A program made the position numbers and the translations under genes. Shown in pieces: positions 61,501 to 64,000 of a DNA stretch of 64,000 nt. The stretch's first letter is position 1. The number at the start of each line of letters is the position of its first letter. The notes under the pieces were generated by a model, which worked only from the letters and a program-made list of their open reading frames with translations, searched no databases and was not told where the DNA came from. The DNA is from Actinernus sp. WN-2022 (lineage: Eukaryota; Cnidaria; Anthozoa; Actiniaria; Actinernidae): positions 92,175,740 to 92,239,739 of the forward strand of contig JAOWCC010000577.1 of the NCBI GenBank assembly GCA_030867875.1. The letters are read 5' to 3'.

Positions 61501-63092
61501 CTTGGTTATTTTATTGACTCTACTAATGCAAAAAGTTTAGCTAATTAGCATAAATTCTGAATTTAATTACTTACAAGAAAATGTCACCCGTACCTAAAAG
61601 AGCAGTAAGAATTTGTTCATTATAGTATGCAGTTTCATAGTTTTATAACAATTTGTTCCAAATTATTACCTTTGGGAAAACATGAAAACAAGGCTGATAA
61701 GACCATGACTTAATTCATACAAAGCTCTCATGTCGAATCGTAATAGACTCTAGATCTTCTTACATGGCGGCCATCTTGAGTTCCAGGAGGATTAAAAACC
61801 TTTGTTTTTGCTAGTCTAACCTCGTTCTGAAACTGCTCAGTTCGAGGCTGACCTTGCAAAACCTATTGTTTCTATCGGCAACATGGCCGCCATGGGAGAA
61901 GGGTACATTGCTCTGTAGCAATGAAAGCTATGACTCAAATTTCACAGGATTACTTATTTCTGCATGCTTTTTCATCAGACAAGTTTGATTTTCTGATGTG
62001 ATTATTTGCTAAGGGTAAAAGGAAATTACTAGGGGAGTCCATCTAGTAGTCCATGTCTTCCGATTCCATCAGTATGAAACCATACATATTTTTAGAACTG
62101 CTTGTTTTCGCTTGGCGTCATCGCCGCCATCTTGGTTGACGTTAACGAAAGATACCCCGTTAGGGTATATACGTCCACACCGCGGCAAAACGTCACGCGC
62201 ATGCGTATTTGCTATTTCTTGTCGGCGCGCGGCCGCCCCCAGTTTCCTGCGAAAACTGAAATGAAACAACAGGCACATGCCGTGATTTTAAAATTTCTGC
62301 TTAAAGTGAACTGTTTTGTCAAAAACTAAGAAAACTACTTAAAAGCTAAGCCTAAGACTTTAACAGGTTGAAGTTTTCTTAATTTGTAATTCATTGTGAG
62401 TTTACTAAGTTATAAAAATATTTACTAAAAAAGTTGAAACCCTCGGTAATTTGTATTTGATAGCAGAGCCTTCGTTCTTTTGGCCAGCGGAGCATACCGT
62501 TTTGCCGCGGTGTGATATACGTCATGGTAGTGTTTCGTTCCATATAGTCTCCCTGCATAATACTGTAAAACAGTAGAGGAAATGATTACGCAGGGAGACT
62601 ACATGGAACGAAACACTACCATGAAGTATATACCCTCGTTGGTTTCTATCTGTTGTTTGGTCAACCAACATGGCCGTCACGTCTTTGTTATCTGAATCTC
62701 TGAGGATTTAATTGCAAACCAGCAATAGAAAACTCACTGAATGAAGTGAACTATGTAAAGCTGTCAACCAATCAGGAAGAGTCAATATGTCACGTGATCA
62801 CCACCAAGCCTCACTTTGGTGTTGAGAGGAATGGTGTGCCAAAGTGAGACTTGTTTGTGATCACGTGACATGCATAAGGCCTACTGATGGTACCAAAGAG
62901 AGATGGACGCTCCTACGGTCTATAGCTACTTTTATCTCTTTCCTAATGTAGGGAATGCGCAGATGCCAGGTAATCATTACCCTTTATACTCCACTCCGTC
63001 CAATCTTCCTGCGGATCAATATCCCAATGTCCGGTCCGTGAGCATGTCTATTAAGAGGCCAGAAATCCGCGAAAAACGAAATCCAGCTTCAG
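46310..63092 (+). CDS. PIK3AP1: PIK3AP1/BCAP-like adaptor gene, five exons seen
   Basis: Five exons on the plus strand with compatible splice phases: 46310-46591 (1,1), 48182-48381 (1,0), 50412-50598 (0,1), 56542-56862 (1,1), 62952-63092 (1,1). The order DBB domain, ankyrin-like segment, then tyrosine motifs is that of the BCAP/BANK/Dof family. Five YxxM motifs (YETM, YIEM, YQDM, YEDM, YMDM) are the classical docking sites for the p85 SH2 domains of PI3-kinase; this favours BCAP over BANK1. The protein would link receptors to PI3K at the membrane. The 5' end (expected TIR-like region) and the last exon are not in view, perhaps beyond the gap and the window edge. Introns are full of repeats. 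Confidence 0.75.
46815..47135. repeat. Imperfect minisatellite, about 37-bp units
   Basis: Repeats of GGTTAGATACAACTCTGCTA and GGCCAACACGACATAAT with indels. Intronic. Confidence 0.8.
47163..48126. mobile_element. TIR element split by the TA MITE
   Basis: GTTGGAACAAATTGC...TTGGCAATA (47163-47196) and its complement (48093-48126) are inverted ends of 34 bp with few mismatches. The TA-flanked MITE is nested inside. No coding capacity. Confidence 0.6.
47208..47969. mobile_element. TA-flanked MITE, copy 2 (inverted)
   Basis: Ends CCGTGTAGGA and TCCTACACGG with TA at 47206-47207 and 47970-47971. The interior is the reverse complement of 26246-27042 with few changes, including the block around GCGCCAACATGAACA. 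Confidence 0.85.
48182..48381 (+). CDS. PIK3AP1: Adaptor exon: ankyrin-like segment
   Basis: Acceptor CTTTTTTTCAG|, donor |GCAAGT, so a GC-AG intron. Encodes YPTLLHFAAAFGLQQLTTEC and NCNGLSPEEIARQGGFSDLA, the ankyrin pair that follows DBB in BCAP and BANK1. Phase 1 in, phase 0 out. Confidence 0.8.
48560..50411. repeat. Intron with a 157-bp tandem duplication
   Basis: 49491-49645 and 49648-49805 are near-identical (TTGTGTGACGAATTTG, CAAATAGCTATTGGCCAGCG, CATGTGCA.CGAGGTCGT). They are bracketed by copies of 'tgttgctagtact.gcatt' and 'cacctaccctccatccttat' at 49366-49420 and 49965-50020. No exon recognised. Confidence 0.7.
50412..50598 (+). CDS. PIK3AP1: Adaptor exon: YETM and YIEM motifs
   Basis: Acceptor TTTATCACAACCAG|, donor |GTAACG. 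Encodes VQLYETMGTQGEHV and DDPGYIEMRPGYINIQL, giving two YxxM motifs in acidic context as in PI3K docking sites. Phase 0 in, phase 1 out. Confidence 0.75.
50773..51180 (-). mobile_element. LINE 3' end fragment
   Basis: On the minus strand the sequence ends in (ATTG)n preceded by AATAAAGG, as in the LINE at 55052-56190. No RT segment is recognisable; heavily 5' truncated. Confidence 0.45.
51190..51700. repeat. Dispersed intronic repeat, copy 1
   Basis: 'ggaaacagtcacatactgatatatcacttcaataaccaatgaattgcgctcgtgatc' then blocks up to 'tgcttgcgcgaacgt.actgg'. The same family is at 56928-58060 (expanded), 58425-58540 (part) and 63930-64000 (cut by the window end). Confidence 0.75.
51701..52350. other. 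Intron, AT-rich, no gene seen
   Basis: Short trinucleotide-rich stretches (AATAATAATAATAG near 52090) and nothing else recognisable. Confidence 0.5.
52351..52571. mobile_element. PIF/Harbinger-type MITE, TAA target duplication
   Basis: Inverted ends GGGTGCGTTCGATTG with a second inner inverted word TATTCCGGAATA. TAA at 52348-52350 and 52572-52574. 221 bp, no coding capacity. Confidence 0.85.
53520..54027. mobile_element. MITE with internal 90-bp triplication
   Basis: Inverted ends around AAGAGCGGTTTTTGGTTGAGTGTC and ACGACACTCAATTAAAAAAACACTCT. Inside are three tandem units of about 90 bp (GTTACGTTTGCTTAGCTTTC, TATTGGCTGTGAAAAATGTT). The right third (53860-53950) recurs inverted at 60930-61030. 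Confidence 0.6.
54119..55049. repeat. 30-bp minisatellite, about 31 units
   Basis: Unit AGGGCCACTTAGACAACGAG plus AACCAATCAC with few variants (TTAGACA, AAGACA, TTACACA). Unit length is 30, so frames stay open on the minus strand for 321 codons; this is not a gene by any other sign. It contains CCAAT in each unit. Confidence 0.95.
55052..56190 (-). mobile_element. 5'-truncated LINE with (ATTC)n tail
   Basis: The frame at 56151-55201 encodes the C-terminal part of a non-LTR RT: KCGVPQGSILGPLLFLLYIN, LYADDTSL (catalytic YADD), KHLGVYLDENLRWHAHI, then thumb and tail (SYSGAKIWNSLPSFTK). On the minus strand the 3' UTR has AATAAAGATTC then (ATTC)n to (ATTG). The upstream palm and the endonuclease are missing; a stop is found a few codons upstream near 56188. 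It lies in the intron of the adaptor gene, antisense, abutting the minisatellite. Confidence 0.85.
56542..56862 (+). CDS. PIK3AP1: Adaptor exon: YQDM, YEDM, YMDM motifs
   Basis: Acceptor TTGTTTGCATCCAG|, donor |GTGAGT, 107 codons. Three further YxxM motifs (EFYQDMA, EFYEDMQ, GFYMDMS), GYVDA and GYIDT tyrosines, and DIYENHS (Y-x-N, a possible Grb2 SH2 site). Very acidic throughout. Confidence 0.8.
56928..58060. repeat. Dispersed repeat, copy 2, with a 131-bp triplication
   Basis: Starts with CCTTTTGCAGGAAACAGTCA and an (AT)n run. Units at about 57430-57565, 57566-57700 and 57700-57835 share GGACCGCATACTCAATATAT, CCGTGCACTAACCCTTTGCG and TGATCCCATGGGAAAGGC. The end matches 51300-51480. No coding signal. 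Confidence 0.75.
58722..58980 (-). mobile_element. LINE 3' end fragment with (ATT)n tail
   Basis: AAT/AAC trinucleotide run at 58729-58782, then AGTCTTTATTAAAATAG. On the minus strand this reads as AATAAAGACT followed by (ATT)n, like the other LINE ends here. Little else remains. Confidence 0.4.
58981..59121. mobile_element. MITE, 141 bp (GGGCCGGGTTGTTCGAAGC ends)
   Basis: Inverted ends GGGCCGGGTTGTTCGAAGCA and its complement (TGCTTCGAGACAACCGGGCC). The interior is a further palindromic series of GGTTAGCG and TTAACC words. A fold-back element; an older copy is at 31478-31612. Confidence 0.7.
59122..61210. other. Intron, no exon recognised
   Basis: AT-rich. Contains the inverted counterpart (60930-61030) of part of the MITE at 53520, with CCAATCACGAACTGAAGTAA and GAGGAGAAGTAAACGCAA. 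No other signal. Confidence 0.45.
61211..61359. mobile_element. MITE with GGCGGCCAT ends, copy 1
   Basis: Inverted ends ACCCTTCTCACGCGGCGGCC and its near complement (GGCCGCTGTGTGAGAAGGGT). A second copy lies at 61762-61909 with about 80 percent matching by eye. Confidence 0.65.
61762..61909. mobile_element. MITE with GGCGGCCAT ends, copy 2
   Basis: ACATGGCGGCCATCTTGAGT to CATGGCCGCCATGGGAGAAG, matching 61211-61359 internally (CTCGTTCTGAA.CTGCTCAGT). Confidence 0.65.
62521..62632. repeat. Fold-back repeat
   Basis: CATGGTAGTGTTTCGTTCCA, then TAGTCTCCCTGC, pairs with GCAGGGAGACTACATGGAAC and GAAACACTACCATG across a loop of about 30 nt. Probably a small fold-back element. Confidence 0.75.
62790..62868. 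repeat. Fold-back repeat just before adaptor exon
   Basis: GTCACGTGATCAC...CCTCACTTTGG pairs with CCAAAGTGAG...GTGATCACGTGAC across a short loop. It lies 84 bp before the exon at 62952. Confidence 0.75.
62952..63092 (+). CDS. PIK3AP1: Adaptor exon: basic C-terminal segment, probable
   Basis: Acceptor TCTCTTTCCTAATGTAG|, donor |GTAACTTC, 47 codons, phase 1 on both sides. Encodes MPGNHYPLYSTPSNLPADQY and ends basic (KRPEIREKRNPAS). No family motif, so the assignment to this gene rests on splice sites, phase and order. Confidence 0.5.
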
Positions 63093-64000
63093 GTAACTTC
63101 TTGTGGGAGAGGTGGATGATCTAGTGTATGCATGTAATTTGTTTGTTTACCTCTCGAATGTTAAAAACAAAATTCCCAGGTAATACTTGTGCATAATTTC
63201 TTTTCCTCATTCGGCCCTTTTTTTCTTGCCCAAAGCTTGTGTTCCTTTGTAAGATTTGTTTGCAAAAAGGAGGCAGCAGGCAGGATATTTCTTTTCTGAA
63301 AACAACTGTTTCGTACTGACACTGTAACACTTCTAAAACTGGCGGCCTGTATGCATTCAAAGAAAAAAGAATCTATAAATAAATAAGAATTTGGAACTTG
63401 ATCACAAGTTTATTTACGAAGTTTTTACATTTGAAAATATTCTTAGTAATATTTAGTATTGTAAATAGATGTACAGTTATATTAATCTAAGTAGTAGACA
63501 CACGACTACATAAGCTTTCTGCTTTAATCATAATTGTGTTTAAATAAAGGCAATCTATCTAATCTTTTAGAGATTTTCTTCAACTTTAGAGAACTTTTAT
63601 ACTCAACAAAATTTCTCGATTCTGATTCTGATTCTGATTTCCCTAATAATCATATACTCAAAACAATTTCTCGTTTCTGATTGGTTGAGAGGAGTGCATT
63701 TACAACCCTAATCCAATGAGGTGGATGATTCATGTGCAACAATTAACACCTTTAGCACAATTAGAGTTCTACAAATATTGGAATTGTAATCTTTATAATT
63801 GTAAACTTGACTTAAACTTAATTATTTATAACATTTTATAATTGTTAACTTTGGTATGGATAAAATCAATTGCGTATTATAAATTACATGATTTGATAAA
63901 CTTTACTGCTGACTAGACTAATTGACCTTTTGCAGGAAACAGTCACGTGATGATATATCACTTCAATAACGAATGAATTGCGCTCGTGATCCCATGAGAA
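63093..64000. other. Intron or 3' flank; dispersed repeat at the end
   Basis: AT-rich, no gene seen. 63930-64000 is the start of the dispersed repeat also at 51190 and 56928 (CCTTTTGCAGGAAACAGTCA), cut by the window end. Confidence 0.6.

Overview
The window looks like genomic DNA of an animal, most likely an anthozoan cnidarian such as a stony coral or sea anemone. Evidence: AT-rich non-coding DNA, an intron-containing host gene of the BCAP/PIK3AP1 adaptor type, a great density of nested DNA transposons, MITEs, LINE remnants and satellites, and virus-like proteins of the kinds I associate with cnidarian Polintons. The species cannot be fixed from sequence alone. One 100-N scaffold gap lies at 46027-46126.

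Region 1 (1-7006 and 22524-23740) carries a small OTU-like coding fragment, a minisatellite, and a decayed BEL/Pao LTR retrotransposon (gag with zinc knuckles, protease, RT, RNase H, integrase). The BEL integrase reading frame is split by a complete 15.5-kb Polinton/Maverick (7007-22523). Its short C-terminal part is split again by a 354-bp MITE (22908-23261). Both insertions can be read from target duplications and from resumption of the BEL reading frame.

Region 2 (7007-22523) is the most interesting part: a virus-like Polinton of about 17 genes. It has an integrase, a protein-primed-type DNA polymerase B (broken by two frameshifts), an A32-like packaging ATPase, a major capsid protein candidate, a penton-like protein candidate, several membrane proteins, an F-box/ankyrin protein, a Cys-rich protein and a zinc-ribbon TFIIB/VLTF3-like factor. 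The ends are 134-bp near-palindromes inside TIRs of about 230 bp. A shared upstream module precedes the three terminal genes. A different TATA-like element drives divergent structural genes. Two strong A/T-flanked hairpins sit between transcription units. Together these suggest a self-contained, possibly temporally staged, transcription programme.

Region 3 (23741-46026) is a transposon graveyard. One segment occurs twice (23741-24551 and 36308-46006). The second copy is interrupted by a 6.5-kb nested, satellite-rich TIR element and by a 5'-truncated LINE, so the first copy acts as an empty-site control. Also here are a small secreted or membrane Cys-rich gene (29322-29729, minus), a first-exon candidate (28279-28357, minus) and a decayed multi-exon gene of unknown family (30081-33454, minus).

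Region 4 (46127-64000) holds five phase-compatible exons of a plus-strand PIK3AP1/BCAP-like adaptor: DBB domain, ankyrin-like segment and five YxxM PI3K-docking motifs. Its large introns are filled with MITEs, LINE 3' ends, a 31-copy 30-bp minisatellite and other repeats.
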